Shown here in pieces: positions 47,101 to 58,139 of a stretch of 64,000 nt of DNA (positions are counted from its first letter, which is position 1; every line of letters starts with the position of its first letter). The notes under the pieces are model-generated. The model did not search any database. It was not told the origin of the DNA and saw nothing but the letters and a program-made list of their open reading frames with translations. Made by a program: the position numbers and the translations under genes. The stretch comes from Micropterix aruncella (taxonomy: Eukaryota; Arthropoda; Insecta; Lepidoptera; Micropterigidae), in NCBI GenBank assembly GCA_944548615.1, contig OX155963.1, positions 32,445,412 through 32,509,411 on the forward strand, in the 5' to 3' direction.

Positions 47101-48421
47101 TGTTAGGTTAAAAAATAATTATTTACAACGCTGTCCACGCAGTGAGGCAGCAAAGATTTGGAATCGTTTTATTGGTATCCCGGATTCGCGAACAATGCCG
47201 CCTGCACTTTAAAGGGCGAGATAATATGTCCTTTCACAGAAATCCGAACTCACCCCTTGCCTTCCTGGCACAGAGACAATAGGCGTAGCTGGTCCGTTTT
47301 ACAACACTATTGCGCCATTGTTCACATACGGGTTAACTTTTCGAAGACGTAAATCTGAAGTGCACCCTGTCATAAAGACGACCTCGCTTTCTCTGAAAGG
47401 ACTATAACATTTCAAAAAACCCAGCCATTACTCAAATGGCACGCCCTAAACCTTATGATTAATTTAGTTATCAGATAATTGATCTATGATAATTATATTA
47501 TAAAATAGGATAAGGTTATCAAACGGTCTGCGAGAAAAATAGCTTGACAGCTTATTATTATTTAGCGAATTAATGTAAGCTTGATTGTTAGTATAAGATA
47601 ACATAAATTACTAAGTAAATATACTAACATATAATAAAATGTTCAGGTCCGATATGAAAATTAGTAAACATTTATGCGTCTAATTAGAGTACCTAGTAAA
47701 TTGGGGTGATTAGATTAATTAATTTTGTAATTAGGGTGATATGGTAATCAACTTTAATCTATGATACAGAAGCATCCCTAAATCACCATATCACCGTATT
47801 TGAGTTGTTAGTTATAAGTAGAGATAATTATACAATTAAGTAGACATAATTAAACATTTAGTAATGTATTTACGTGCACTGCTATCTATGAGTATATTGG
47901 CATACCATTTTGGAAAGAGGCGTTTCCTTTTAGATCCTTTGACCAATAAGGGAAGGTGTGAAATCGTGCCGGCCAGTTAAAAGCATAGACATGGCGTTGA
48001 AGGGCGGAATGATTTTTTGTAAAGAGTGTGAGGAAAGCGAAGGATGCCATTTTTAGTTAGTTGCCAAAAAAGGTCGGAGACGGACGGGCACCTTTTCGGG
48101 TGTTATAAACCGACGTCACCGCGATAAATGTAATCGCGAGTTATCATAGGGCAATGGGCCCGTAAATAATAATTAATAAGTTCTGAATATACAAGTTAGA
48201 AAAATAAATGTGCTTTAATTGCCGGGAAGCCGTAGAAGTTAAAGTGTCGTCAGTCAGCAGCCGAAAAATCGAGGAAGCTTCACTGCCGAGGCCAACCTGG
48301 CTGAAATAAAGGATGCTGTAAACCACGAAAGAGGGTGAGTTAAATATATTATTACAGTCCACTGGGGACTCGCCCTGATGCAAAAGGCATCCGAAAATTC
48401 ACACTCTTCGCTGATAGAACA
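47101..48421 (+). repeat. BEL/Pao 5' LTR
   Basis: Likely promoter signals are a TTATAAA at 48103-48109 and an AATAAA at 48203-48208, giving a long U3 of about 1 kb. It ends gatagaaca. Small antisense frames in it are mirrored in the 3' LTR and are not genes. Confidence 0.92.
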
Positions 48422-48425
48422 TAAT

Positions 48426-48445
48426 TGGTCATATTCGAGCCGGAT
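48426..48445 (+). promoter_or_regulatory. Candidate primer binding site (tRNA-Tyr-like)
   Basis: TGGTC at 48426-48430, then TTCGAGCCGGAT at 48434-48445, resembles the complement of the 3' end of a eukaryotic tRNA-Tyr, with three bases where one is expected between the two blocks. It starts four bases after the LTR. The tRNA assignment is from memory of the tRNA-Tyr 3' end. Confidence 0.45.
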
Positions 48446-48520
48446 GGAGATCACCAAGTCCAATAAGTGACAGAAAAATTGAAAATTTGAATAATCTGTG
48501 TTGATCAACGAAGAATTAAA

Positions 48521-49519
48521 ATGTCTACAGCATCCAAGAGACAGCCAACCAGGCCCAACTCTACAGCATCGTCGGCAATAAGCCGAAGGAGCGAGCGTCT
48601 ACAGGAGGTTAAAGAAGCCTCTGAAGAAATTCTACGTGTAACGAGAGCCGCGGCGAAGATTAAGGCAGAAAAAACTAAATTAATCGCGGCGGCGGCAGCA
48701 AAGGAAGAAATCGCCAAGGCGGAAGAAAGAAAAAGAGCAGCGGGCGCGGCAGCAGCATTACAAGCGACTCAAGCGGACTTAGCGGAACAAGAACAAGTGC
48801 TGGAAGCGGAAGGAGATCACGCACGTAGAATTCTGGAAGTTGTGTCAGAATCTTTTCATGAATCCACCGCCGAAAGCTGGCAAAATCGCCAGCTCTCCAG
48901 CAGAGCGGAATCAGTCGCCGAACGAACTTCTGCGTGGGCGGAAAATAATTTTCGCGAATGCACCGGAGAATCGAGACAAGACATGCCACCCGGCCCGGAA
49001 CGAGTCGCCGCAACGGAAATCGTCGAAGAAAACATCGAACAATCAGTGCGGCAAATACACGGAAAAGTGAGTGAAAACCTAGTGCTGTGTTCGCGAGGAA
49101 ATGGGATTGCGCCTGACGCGCGCGCTACAAGCGCGCAGGCAACTCCAGCCACGAGCACGCAGCCAGCGCAGACAGCTGGAGACGGCACGGGCGTCGCGGC
49201 GCCGCATCCGGTTGCCAAAGCGGGCGCCTCTTCAAGTGGAGACAGCGGCGATAAACAGTTATTAGAGCAGGTTTGTCAAGTTATTGCTAATGTTTCTTCC
49301 AGACCGTTTTATGATAACCATTTACCAGTATATTCAGGGGATCCTATAGAGTTTATCGCGTTTAAAGCCATTTTTGAACAGTCTACCACTGTGGGAAAGC
49401 TGACAGACGCTCAAAATTTATTACGCCTCCAAAAAGCACTCAGAGGAAAAGCGAGAGAGGCCGTATCAGGTCTGTTATTATTCCCCAATCAAGTATCAGA
49501 AATAGTAAAAACTCTGTAA
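48521..49519 (+). CDS. BEL/Pao gag, N-terminal part (to premature stop)
   Basis: 332 residues from an ATG 99 bp after the LTR. Residues 20-110 are an alanine-, lysine- and glutamate-rich predicted coiled coil. Residues 190-245 are low-complexity Ala/Thr/Ser/Pro. From about 260 begins the capsid-like DUF1759 region (LPVYSGDPIEFIAFKAIFEQ, then LRGKAREAV). The frame stops at TAA 49517-49519 inside this region and reopens in the same frame immediately after it. The stop is not at a normal gag-pol boundary, because the zinc knuckles lie after it. The product alone would lack nucleocapsid and all enzymes. Confidence 0.88.
   Translation: MSTASKRQPTRPNSTASSAISRRSERLQEVKEASEEILRVTRAAAKIKAEKTKLIAAAAAKEEIAKAEERKRAAGAAAALQATQADLAEQEQVLEAEGDHARRILEVVSESFHESTAESWQNRQLSSRAESVAERTSAWAENNFRECTGESRQDMPPGPERVAATEIVEENIEQSVRQIHGKVSENLVLCSRGNGIAPDARATSAQATPATSTQPAQTAGDGTGVAAPHPVAKAGASSSGDSGDKQLLEQVCQVIANVSSRPFYDNHLPVYSGDPIEFIAFKAIFEQSTTVGKLTDAQNLLRLQKALRGKAREAVSGLLLFPNQVSEIVKTL
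49517..49519 (+). other. In-frame TAA splitting gag
   Basis: Context CTG TAA ACC. It is the only stop between 48521 and 54133 in this frame. It lacks the CARYYA context after the stop that favours readthrough, so a nonsense mutation (or sequencing error) is the simplest reading. Confidence 0.8.
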
Positions 49520-49522
49520 ACC

Positions 49523-52500
49523 TTGTTTGGAAATCCTAATGCTGTTATAAACCGCACCATAAGTGAGGTACGTAGGATGAGTAACCTGAGCGAGGACATA
49601 GATCATGAAGCTTTGACGAAATTTGCATGCAAAATTAAAAACTTAATCGCCACGCTCCAATCGTTAGAGCGAAACGATCATTTACTTAATCCCGATCTGT
49701 TATCCAATCTAATCGGCAAATTACCGAAAAACCTTTTAACCACTTGGTTGGCCGATAAAAATAGGCAAACGTCAGACGAACCGGTAATTGTTTATTTTTC
49801 GAAATGGTTAGAGTCATTAGCGATTAGCTCGAAAGATGCCGGGATCGCCGGGGCAGATATTAAAAAATATCAAGGCCACAGCCGCGAAAATAAGCTAAAG
49901 GGAAATGCAAACCATAAAAAAGAATACGTTTTTAATGCTCGCGATAAAACGCCGGAATCGGTGAAATGCATTAAATGCGATGAAAATCATTATTTGTCAA
50001 AATGCGAGAGTTTTAAAAAACTGTCATTAGACGAACGCTGGGCTTTGATTAGAGAGATGAAGAGATGTTTTAAATGTTTATCAAAATCGCATGGAAGTCG
50101 CTCTTGTCCAGCTTATCGCAAGAACCAGCGCGCGAAATATCATTTTCTATTATCGAACGCTAGTTTAGAAAATAAAAAACCAAACGAAGTAGATAGAAGT
50201 GTTGCTCGCGCGAATAATGACAACCAGGAAAATATAGTCGCCCATACGATTAAGAGAAATAATATTCTTTTAAAAGTTTTACCGGTAGTTATCACGGGTC
50301 CAAAAGGAACTAAAACCGTATACGGTCTGGCGGACGAGGGTTCAACTGTATCTTTATTGGATCAGGCGGTGGCTAACGAACTTGGTTTAGACGGGCCATC
50401 TAAACCATTGGAAATCCATGGTGTAAACGAAATGACCGCCACATCTCAAAATGCTAAAACCGTTACATTTCGAATTAGAGGAGAGGAAGAAAGCAAGTCT
50501 TACGAAATGCAAGCATACAGCATAAATAATCTCAACCTCCCATTGTTAAAAAGTATACCCCGTGACGAGATAACCGGACGAAAGTATATAAATACCATAG
50601 CGCGCGAGGTAACCGAAGTCCAACCGCAATTATTAATAGGTGCTAATTGCTGGCAGCTTATTATATCTCGAGGACTCTCCACAATTAGTAACGGGATATC
50701 AGCTTCACGGACACGCTTAGGATGGGTGGCCGTGGGGGAATTGGACAGCGGGAACTTCGACAACCGAGAGCACAGTTTCTGTATCACGAACCGGCATGAC
50801 GACCACCTGGAAGATCTGCTCACTGAAAGTTTACGTCGCCAGGAAGAATGGCCAGAAAAACAGAGAGTCAACCCCGAAATTGTTCGCGCAGAAGAGCTGT
50901 TGCGAACTACAACCGTTATAAAAGACAATATTTGGACCACTGGTTTACTATGGCGTCAAGAGGGAATTATTATGCCACCAAACCGTAGCATGGCGTTTAA
51001 ACGGTTACGCTCAGTAGAAATTAAAATGGATAAAGATAAAGTTTTCGCCGACGCTTATTGCAAGCAAATCGAGCGCTATCTGACGGAGGGCTACGCACAG
51101 GAAGTGCCGAAAGACATTCTAAGCTCAATGGGAAATATATGGTATTTACCGCATTTTGGGGTAGAAAATCCCGCCAAACCGGGAAAGTTAAGGGTAGTTT
51201 TCGACGGAGCTGCTACATGCCATGGAACGTCACTCAATAGTTGCCTTGTCGCAGGACCTGACCTATATAATTCTATCATAGGAATACTTTTTAAGTTTAG
51301 AGAAAACCCCATTGCATTTTCTGCCGACATAAAAGATTTTTTCTTGCGTATTAAAATTCAAGAAGAAGACAGCTTCAAGCAGCTTTTCTTATGGCGAGGT
51401 AAGAACCGCGATAGTGAACCACAAACTTATCGTATGTGCTCCCTCTTATTCGGTTCGAAGTCATCTCCGTGCAGTTCTCATTATGTGCGTAACCTTAATG
51501 CCGAACGTTTCGCAGACCAGTATCCAGAAGCCGCAAAAGCCATTAAGCAAAATCATTACTGCGATGATCTTTTATTTGGAGCGGATACAGTGGGAGATGC
51601 TCAACGTTTAATTCGGGAAATAAATTATATACACACCCAAGGAGGGTTTCATCTAACTAATTGGGCTACCAATGACAGCAGGGTGTTGTCAGAGGTTTCG
51701 GAGGATAAAATAGCAAAACAAAATGTACCTATCGAAAGGAGTGAACTAGGTGTGCAACGATTGTTAGGATTGCATTGGATTTCCGAAACCGACAAACTAT
51801 CGTTCGATTTACGCATGCATAAAGTGGATAGCGCATTAATCGCGGGCACTAAAACGCCAACAAAAAGAGAAATATTGAGGGTTATTATGAGCGTTTACGA
51901 CCCACAGGGATTTCTCGCGACATTGACCGTACGGGCGAAAATCATAATGCAATTAGTATGGAAAAGCAAGATAAAATGGGATCAAGCTGTAGATAGCTCG
52001 ATAGAGAAAGCATGGCAGGAGTGGTTAGTATTTTTACAGAGGGCGGCCGATGTCAAAATTCCTCGCTACTATCAGACCTCAAAAATAGAGGGGGAGAGGC
52101 GAGAATTACACATTTTTTGCGACTCAAGCGCCGAAGCGATGTGTGCTTCCGCTTATCTGAGGGTAATAAGAGGCGACACGACACCTATGGTGACTTTGAT
52201 AGGAAGTAGAACGCGAGTTGCGCCTTTAAAGAATTTAAGTATACCTCGTTTAGAACTTACGGCGGGCTTGTTAGGGGCTCAATTATGTCATAAAATTAGA
52301 CAAGATCACTCGATAGAGATCCACGAACAGGTGTTTAGGACAGATTCCAGAAACGTATTATGGTGGGTAAGATCTCGAAGTGACGAATATCAACAATTCG
52401 TATCGAACCGCTTGGGAGTAATTGACGAATTAAGCCAAGCCGAGGAGTGGCGATGGTTAAGTGGCAAATTGAACCCAGCGGATGATGCGACGCGATTACG

Positions 52501-54133
52501 CGCACCCGTCGATATGTCTCCAATAAGCAGATGGTTCACAGGTCCTAGCTTTCTACAACAAGGGCGCGAGTTCTGGCCGGCGGAAATTCCAGATGAATTA
52601 CGGGAAGATGAAAGAGCGGGTTTAGAATATCGACCGGCGGTGACACTTCATATCCATGAAACGGATAAAGGACTTATCGACATGGAACGCTTCTCCAATT
52701 ATCAACGGTTGATTAGAACGATGGCATATGTACAAAAATTCGCTAACCTATGCCGGAGAAAATGCCAAAATCGCGATATATCTGCTTGCGATATATCCGC
52801 AGCCGAGAAAGAATTAATTAAAGATTCTCAACGGCGCTGTTTTGGCCGCGACATTTTTTGCTTAAAAAACAACAAAAAACTACCGGCAGGAAGTAGACTG
52901 AAAGGTTTAAATGCGTTCCTAGATGGGACAGGTTTCATTAGAATGGGCGGTCGTATCGGCGCGGCGCTTGGTGTGCCTTATGATACCATGTATCCTATGA
53001 TTATAGAAGGCAAAGATCAATTTACCCAACTATTGATAAAGAAAAGGCATGACGAAAATTTACATGCAGGTGTTGAGAGTGTGCTGGCGACATTGCGTCA
53101 GCGTTTTTGGGTTATAAATCCGCGCCGTAGTGTTAAAAGGGAGTTATTTCGTTGCTTATACTGTCAAATAAAAAAGGCCAAGCCGGTGACCGCATTGATG
53201 GGAGACCTTCCGGCGGAACGTTTAGAACACCATACTAGACCTTTTAGCTGCGTCGGATTAGACGTATTTGGGCCGATGGGGGTGACAATTGGTAGGCGAA
53301 AAGAACACCGATACGGTGTACTATTTACGTGCTTGTCAGTGAGAGCGGTGCATATTGAAGTTTTGGAATTCTTGTCCACGGATTCTATGATACAGGCTAT
53401 TAGGCGTTTTATTAGCAGGCGCGGAAAGCCGCGAGTAATATACTCAGACAATGCAACCAATATGAAAGGTAGTTGTGCTGAACTTCGCCAGGCGATGAGC
53501 GGTTTAGACAACGAGGCAATTAAAAATAATTTAAGTAATAAAAATATTACCTGGCGTTTTATTCCGCCAGCCAGTCCTAGCCAGGGCGGTGCTTGGGAAA
53601 TAATGGTGAAAGCAGTAAAAAACGCTTTGAAAGCCGTTTTAAAGGAACAGGCGCCCCGTCTCGAGACATTGGCGACCTTATTAACGGAAGCCGAGGCGGT
53701 CATTAATTCTCGACCTTTGACCCACCTTTCGTTAGATTCCCGCGACGCCGAACCATTGACCCCTCTAAACTTCTTGCTAGGATACACTTACGGTGACCAG
53801 TCAGCAGGTCAATTCAGCCCCCAGGATCTGTGCAGTAAAAAGCAATGGCGGCATAGCCAATATCTAGCGGACGCCTTTTGGAGGCGTTGGTTACGGGAAA
53901 TATTACCAACATTGGCATCGCGACCAAAATGGAAAGAAACTACGGAGCCCCTAAAAGAAGGAGACCTGGTGTTGATTATTGACCCGTCTATAAGTCGCGG
54001 TCACTGGCCAAGGGGTATAATCGAAAAGGTGTATCCCGATAAGAAAGGAAATGTACGCGTGTTAGATGTGAGAGCAAATAATCGATTGTATCGACGTTCC
54101 ATCGGTAAGATCGCTCGACTCATCGTAGAATAG
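49523..54133 (+). CDS. BEL/Pao gag C-terminus and pol polyprotein
   Basis: 1536 codons open in the same frame as the upstream gag part; there is no ATG at its beginning, so it would be made only as part of one polyprotein. Counting from 49523: end of DUF1759 1-110; two CCHC zinc knuckles 149-161 and 182-195; aspartic protease near D271 (LADEGSTVSLL); reverse transcriptase 520-720 with D602 (FSADIKDFF) and YCDD at 679-682; RNase H with D867, E911 and D941; integrase zinc finger H1176, H1181, C1211 and C1214; DDE core D1247, D1309 and E1359 (GGAWEI); C-terminal DUF5641 near 1470-1530. All catalytic residues are present. The domain order PR-RT-RH-IN and the DEGST protease place it in BEL/Pao, Pao-like. 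Confidence 0.92.
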   Translation: MFGNPNAVINRTISEVRRMSNLSEDIDHEALTKFACKIKNLIATLQSLERNDHLLNPDLLSNLIGKLPKNLLTTWLADKNRQTSDEPVIVYFSKWLESLAISSKDAGIAGADIKKYQGHSRENKLKGNANHKKEYVFNARDKTPESVKCIKCDENHYLSKCESFKKLSLDERWALIREMKRCFKCLSKSHGSRSCPAYRKNQRAKYHFLLSNASLENKKPNEVDRSVARANNDNQENIVAHTIKRNNILLKVLPVVITGPKGTKTVYGLADEGSTVSLLDQAVANELGLDGPSKPLEIHGVNEMTATSQNAKTVTFRIRGEEESKSYEMQAYSINNLNLPLLKSIPRDEITGRKYINTIAREVTEVQPQLLIGANCWQLIISRGLSTISNGISASRTRLGWVAVGELDSGNFDNREHSFCITNRHDDHLEDLLTESLRRQEEWPEKQRVNPEIVRAEELLRTTTVIKDNIWTTGLLWRQEGIIMPPNRSMAFKRLRSVEIKMDKDKVFADAYCKQIERYLTEGYAQEVPKDILSSMGNIWYLPHFGVENPAKPGKLRVVFDGAATCHGTSLNSCLVAGPDLYNSIIGILFKFRENPIAFSADIKDFFLRIKIQEEDSFKQLFLWRGKNRDSEPQTYRMCSLLFGSKSSPCSSHYVRNLNAERFADQYPEAAKAIKQNHYCDDLLFGADTVGDAQRLIREINYIHTQGGFHLTNWATNDSRVLSEVSEDKIAKQNVPIERSELGVQRLLGLHWISETDKLSFDLRMHKVDSALIAGTKTPTKREILRVIMSVYDPQGFLATLTVRAKIIMQLVWKSKIKWDQAVDSSIEKAWQEWLVFLQRAADVKIPRYYQTSKIEGERRELHIFCDSSAEAMCASAYLRVIRGDTTPMVTLIGSRTRVAPLKNLSIPRLELTAGLLGAQLCHKIRQDHSIEIHEQVFRTDSRNVLWWVRSRSDEYQQFVSNRLGVIDELSQAEEWRWLSGKLNPADDATRLRAPVDMSPISRWFTGPSFLQQGREFWPAEIPDELREDERAGLEYRPAVTLHIHETDKGLIDMERFSNYQRLIRTMAYVQKFANLCRRKCQNRDISACDISAAEKELIKDSQRRCFGRDIFCLKNNKKLPAGSRLKGLNAFLDGTGFIRMGGRIGAALGVPYDTMYPMIIEGKDQFTQLLIKKRHDENLHAGVESVLATLRQRFWVINPRRSVKRELFRCLYCQIKKAKPVTALMGDLPAERLEHHTRPFSCVGLDVFGPMGVTIGRRKEHRYGVLFTCLSVRAVHIEVLEFLSTDSMIQAIRRFISRRGKPRVIYSDNATNMKGSCAELRQAMSGLDNEAIKNNLSNKNITWRFIPPASPSQGGAWEIMVKAVKNALKAVLKEQAPRLETLATLLTEAEAVINSRPLTHLSLDSRDAEPLTPLNFLLGYTYGDQSAGQFSPQDLCSKKQWRHSQYLADAFWRRWLREILPTLASRPKWKETTEPLKEGDLVLIIDPSISRGHWPRGIIEKVYPDKKGNVRVLDVRANNRLYRRSIGKIARLIVE

Positions 54134-54268
54134 TTAAAAAGTAGATTAATAATAAAAAAGTCCCTTTAAACTTAGTTATAACATTAAAAATGATAGGTAG
54201 AAGGCAACATACCACCCTTACAAATAATTAATAGACAAAAGTGACACTGTCTGTCACTGGGGGGGAAA
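54134..54268 (+). promoter_or_regulatory. pol 3' spacer and polypurine tract
   Basis: No envelope frame follows pol. gggggggaaa at 54259-54268 directly abuts the 3' LTR and is the plus-strand primer tract. A tgacactgtctgtca inverted word precedes it. Confidence 0.8.
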
Positions 54269-55589
54269 TGTTAGGTTAAAAAATAATTATTTACAACGCT
54301 GTCCACGCAGTGAGGCAGCAAAGATTTGGAATCGTTTTATTGGTATCCCGGATTCGCGAACAATGCCGCCTGCACTTTAAAGGGCGAGATAATATGTCCT
54401 TTCACAGAAATCCGAACTCACCCCTTGCCTTCCTGGCACAGAGACAATAGGCGTAGCTGGTCCGTTTTACAACACTATTGCGCCATTGTTCACATACGGG
54501 TTAACTTTTCGAAGACGTAAATCTGAAGTGCACCCTGTCATAAAGACGACCTCGCTTTCTCTGAAAGGACTATAACATTTCAAAAAACCCAGCCATTACT
54601 CAAATGGCACGCCCTAAACCTTATGATTAATTTAGTTATCAGATAATTGATCTATGATAATTATATTATAAAATAGGATAAGGTTATCAAACGGTCTGCG
54701 AGAAAAATAGCTTGACAGCTTATTATTATTTAGCGAATTAATGTAAGCTTGATTGTTAGTATAAGATAACATAAATTACTAAGTAAATATACTAACATAT
54801 AATAAAATGTTCAGGTCCGATATGAAAATTAGTAAACATTTATGCGTCTAATTAGAGTACCTAGTAAATTGGGGTGATTAGATTAATTAATTTTGTAATT
54901 AGGGTGATATGGTAATCAACTTTAATCTATGATACAGAAGCATCCCTAAATCACCATATCACCGTATTTGAGTTGTTAGTTATAAGTAGAGATAATTATA
55001 CAATTAAGTAGACATAATTAAACATTTAGTAATGTATTTACGTGCACTGCTATCTATGAGTATATTGGCATACCATTTTGGAAAGAGGCGTTTCCTTTTA
55101 GATCCTTTGACCAATAAGGGAAGGTGTGAAATCGTGCCGGCCAGTTAAAAGCATAGACATGGCGTTGAAGGGCGGAATGATTTTTTGTAAAGAGTGTGAG
55201 GAAAGCGAAGGATGCCATTTTTAGTTAGTTGCCAAAAAAGGTCGGAGACGGACGGGCACCTTTTCGGGTGTTATAAACCGACGTCACCGCGATAAATGTA
55301 ATCGCGAGTTATCATAGGGCAATGGGCCCGTAAATAATAATTAATAAGTTCTGAATATACAAGTTAGAAAAATAAATGTGCTTTAATTGCCGGGAAGCCG
55401 TAGAAGTTAAAGTGTCGTCAGTCAGCAGCCGGAAAATCGAGGAAGCTTCACTGCCGAGGCCAACCTGGCTGAAATAAAGGATGCTGTAAACCACGAAAGA
55501 GGGTGAGTTAAATATATTATTACAGTCCACTGGGGACTCGCCCTGATGCAAAAGGCATCCGAAAATTCACACTCTTCGCTGATAGAACA
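54269..55589 (+). repeat. BEL/Pao 3' LTR
   Basis: Matches the 5' LTR at an offset of 7168 bp over 1321 bp with one difference noticed (55432). TTATAAA at 55271-55277; AATAAA at 55371-55376. Confidence 0.92.
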
Positions 55590-55684
55590 CCTACCATCAA
55601 TATATCTCAAAAGGGCGCTAAAGAAGATCAAGTTAAACTCAAATATTTTAAATTTTTTTTGTATAGAATCGAATATGCCAAACC

Positions 55685-55905
55685 CTTTTTTATTATTATA
55701 AATAGGATAGAAAACGAATTTACCGCGTATTTTTTTTGTAGGACCCGACGTTTCGGCGACGTTGCAGCCGCCGTCTAGGGTAGTCTACCCTAGACAACGG
55801 CGGCTGCAACGTCACCGAAACGTTGGGTCCTACAAGAAATTTTACGCGGTAAATTCGTTTTCAATCCTATTTATAATGTCAAACAACCGCGATAGTCTTC
55901 GATTT
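55685..55905. repeat. Palindromic element P, copy 3
   Basis: Inverted arms meet at gtctagggtagtctacccta. The head block (caaacaaccgcgatagtctt) is on the right. The arms are slightly diverged (e.g. an extra T-run at 55731-55737). Confidence 0.75.
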
Positions 55906-56285
55906 TATACCTTTTTTATGAATTTTAATGACGTCGCCATATATTTTAACATATTACATAATATCAGTACTAGTGGAGGAGAAGATAAGAGCGAGAAAGC
56001 CTTTAAGCTTGCCGGAAGAAGCTTCAGAATCGCATTCACAAAGAGCCACTTGGAAATCGCTTTCAACTTTGATAGTTTAAGTGGAAACTGCAGCCGATTG
56101 TTAGATTAAACTGCGACAACGGCACACTTACCACCCCTTAGAAATCTTCGGTCGCAGAAATTGGAGCGGCACCTCGCAAATCTCCATACAAAACATTTTA
56201 TACTTAATACTATCACATATTACTTTTATACAATTTCTTTATTTTTATTTTATTTTATAAAATTATCCAATACTATACAAATGAT
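55906..56285. other. No recognised gene
   Basis: A 115-codon frame (55762-56109) starts inside the palindrome; its last 50 residues (GRSFRIAFTKSHLEIAFNF) match nothing I recognise. Confidence 0.35.
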
Positions 56286-56725
56286 ATTGCGAAGCAGATA
56301 AGATTACATTTGTGTGGATTTTATCACCCCACTAGATTGTATATCTGTTCAGGGGTGATAGTATTTAAGACTTCACTTTAATCATAGTGACTTGACTTTC
56401 TTTTTTTTTTTTTTTTCTTATTCATTCCAATTGCTCATTCATTCTTATAACTTTTAAGGTTAATATAAATATATAAATGTGTATATAAAAAAAGAACTAA
56501 TATTAAATAAAGAAAATGAAAATATTAAGGTTTATAGATAGTAAAATAAATTAATATATAGATTAATATATAATTAAATTGACCAATAAATTAAGTAGCC
56601 TAAAAAGGTTTGTTACTATGCACATATAAAATTGTGAATTTAATTAATTAATATAATATTATCAATTTATTTTAAACATAATCAACCAAAACATATTTCT
56701 TATCAAGTATCAGGTGACAGATATG
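56286..56725. repeat. Dispersed repeat D, copy 2
   Basis: Direct-orientation match to 45305-45709. It joins directly to LINE RT sequence at its right end. Confidence 0.7.
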
Positions 56726-56870
56726 GACCGAAGTTTGATCCCTCAAATTATCGACCGATATCAGTACCTAATGTTTTAGCAAAAATTTTGGAAAAAATAG
56801 TAATTACACAACTTTGTAATCATCTAGAAAATACTATCACATTTACATATATTACAGATATACTTAATAC
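56726..56870 (+). pseudogene. LINE reverse transcriptase fragment
   Basis: Reads SNYRPISVPNVLAKILEKIV, the NYRPISLL...SKILEKI block of non-LTR RT fingers. Surrounding sequence has lost the frame. Confidence 0.7.
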
Positions 56871-56937
56871 ATCCTCCCCTTTATTAAGCGGCGAGAAACC
56901 GCGGTCTTAACGTTTTTGCTAAAATTCACCTCCAATA

Positions 56938-57335
56938 ATATTAACTGTCCCGACTTACTAAATAAAATTAATCTCCGTGTTCCTTCCAAACTCAATAGAT
57001 TTAACCCTGCTCTTCATGTTCCTCATGCTGGTTACCATCTATAAGCAAAATGCATTTCTGTGGCGAACAAGTGACAATTTCAATGATTTCATTAATTAAA
57101 CGCTTTGAATTTGATCTATTCTGTACGAGTATTATCAACAGCGGCTGAACAGTGAATTCTTTAGCATTAATTGTTGAATATTTTTTGATGGATTTTAATC
57201 GATAGTTTTAATTGAAAGGTCACATACGTTTCTACACCGCTACTTAAACGTGAATTGGCTCTCTGTTATCCTACTTCGTCTTTTTGTTAAATTATAATTA
57301 GCTGTTGGTTTTATTAAAAATAAATAAATAAATAA
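56938..57335 (+). pseudogene. LINE 3' end (family of 14307-14869)
   Basis: Inverse-orientation relative of 14307-14869: cgtgttccttccaaactcaa, tctgtggcgaacaagtgac and the (AAATA)n tail at 57316-57335. Frameshifts disrupt the coding part. Confidence 0.7.
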
Positions 57336-58139
57336 ATATTCTGCAAATCTAAGTCCAATTAAAGTTTTAAAAATTAAACTAAACATACTGTTACAGCGGA
57401 AGAAGAAAATATGAAGAAAATACAGTTTTTACCCAAGAGGGTAAATTTTAAAAAGGAAAGGGATAGATAAACCGCATCATGAATTAATTACACTGAGAAT
57501 CATATCAAATTTTTACACGTTTACAAAGTTTACACGGAAATACGCATGGTTCAATAAGGATTACGTTTTATAATGCGGACTGTGGTCCATACGTATGAAT
57601 TACCATAACGCGTAACGTGTCGTAATATTTAAACATAATGTGATTTCATTACGTCGCGACGTTGGGATGTCGCTTCTAACATGACAGAATGTAGTAGTAT
57701 ACGTACGGTTATAGTAGGACACATGAAACTCGTTGAAACTACAGTATACTCTTATTTCCGTATTAATCGTAAGGAAAATGTTGATACATATAATCGAGTA
57801 ATGGAGTTTCAAGAAAAATCATTGTAATTCCAAAAAACTACAATTGAAACATCGTTATTCGGTATAAAACCGTAATAGCAAAAAGGTAATGAAATAAGAA
57901 ATAAGAAATAAGAAAAAAATATTTTCAAAAACCCGATCTGGGTATAGAAATTACATATAAAAAAAAATGGTATTTCTACAAATAAAATTACATTTCAAAT
58001 TATAAAAAAGTCTATAAAAAACTAATATTGAAAAAAAACATAGAAATTTAAAAATAACAAAGACATAAAAACTAGAAAAATAAAAATAAACAGAAATAAT
58101 GAAAAACATAGAGAATCAGCAATTCAATAACGAAAATAT
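57336..58139. other. No recognised gene
   Basis: Extremely A-rich from 57850. Nothing recognised. Confidence 0.4.

Larger units (their letters stand above)
47101..55589 (+). mobile_element. BEL/Pao LTR retrotransposon, complete, gag interrupted
   Basis: An 8489-bp element with 1321-bp LTRs (47101-48421 and 54269-55589), both TG...CA. The 5-bp target duplication CCTAC is at 47096-47100 and 55590-55594. A primer site, gag, pol (protease, RT, RNase H, integrase, in BEL/Pao order) and a polypurine tract follow in order. By eye the LTRs differ at one position (A at 48264, G at 55432), so insertion is recent. No envelope-like ORF is present. A single in-frame TAA at 49517-49519 splits gag. Confidence 0.93.

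Noticed and set aside
48144..48508. Minus-strand 79-84-codon frames in the LTR
   Set aside because: Mirrored in both BEL LTRs; no domain and no coding signal.
49517..49522. Stop codon as a programmed gag-pol readthrough site
   Set aside because: It lies upstream of the zinc knuckles, inside gag, and lacks a known readthrough context.
53164..53787. 207-codon minus-strand frame inside pol
   Set aside because: Antisense shadow of the integrase region; no domain of its own.
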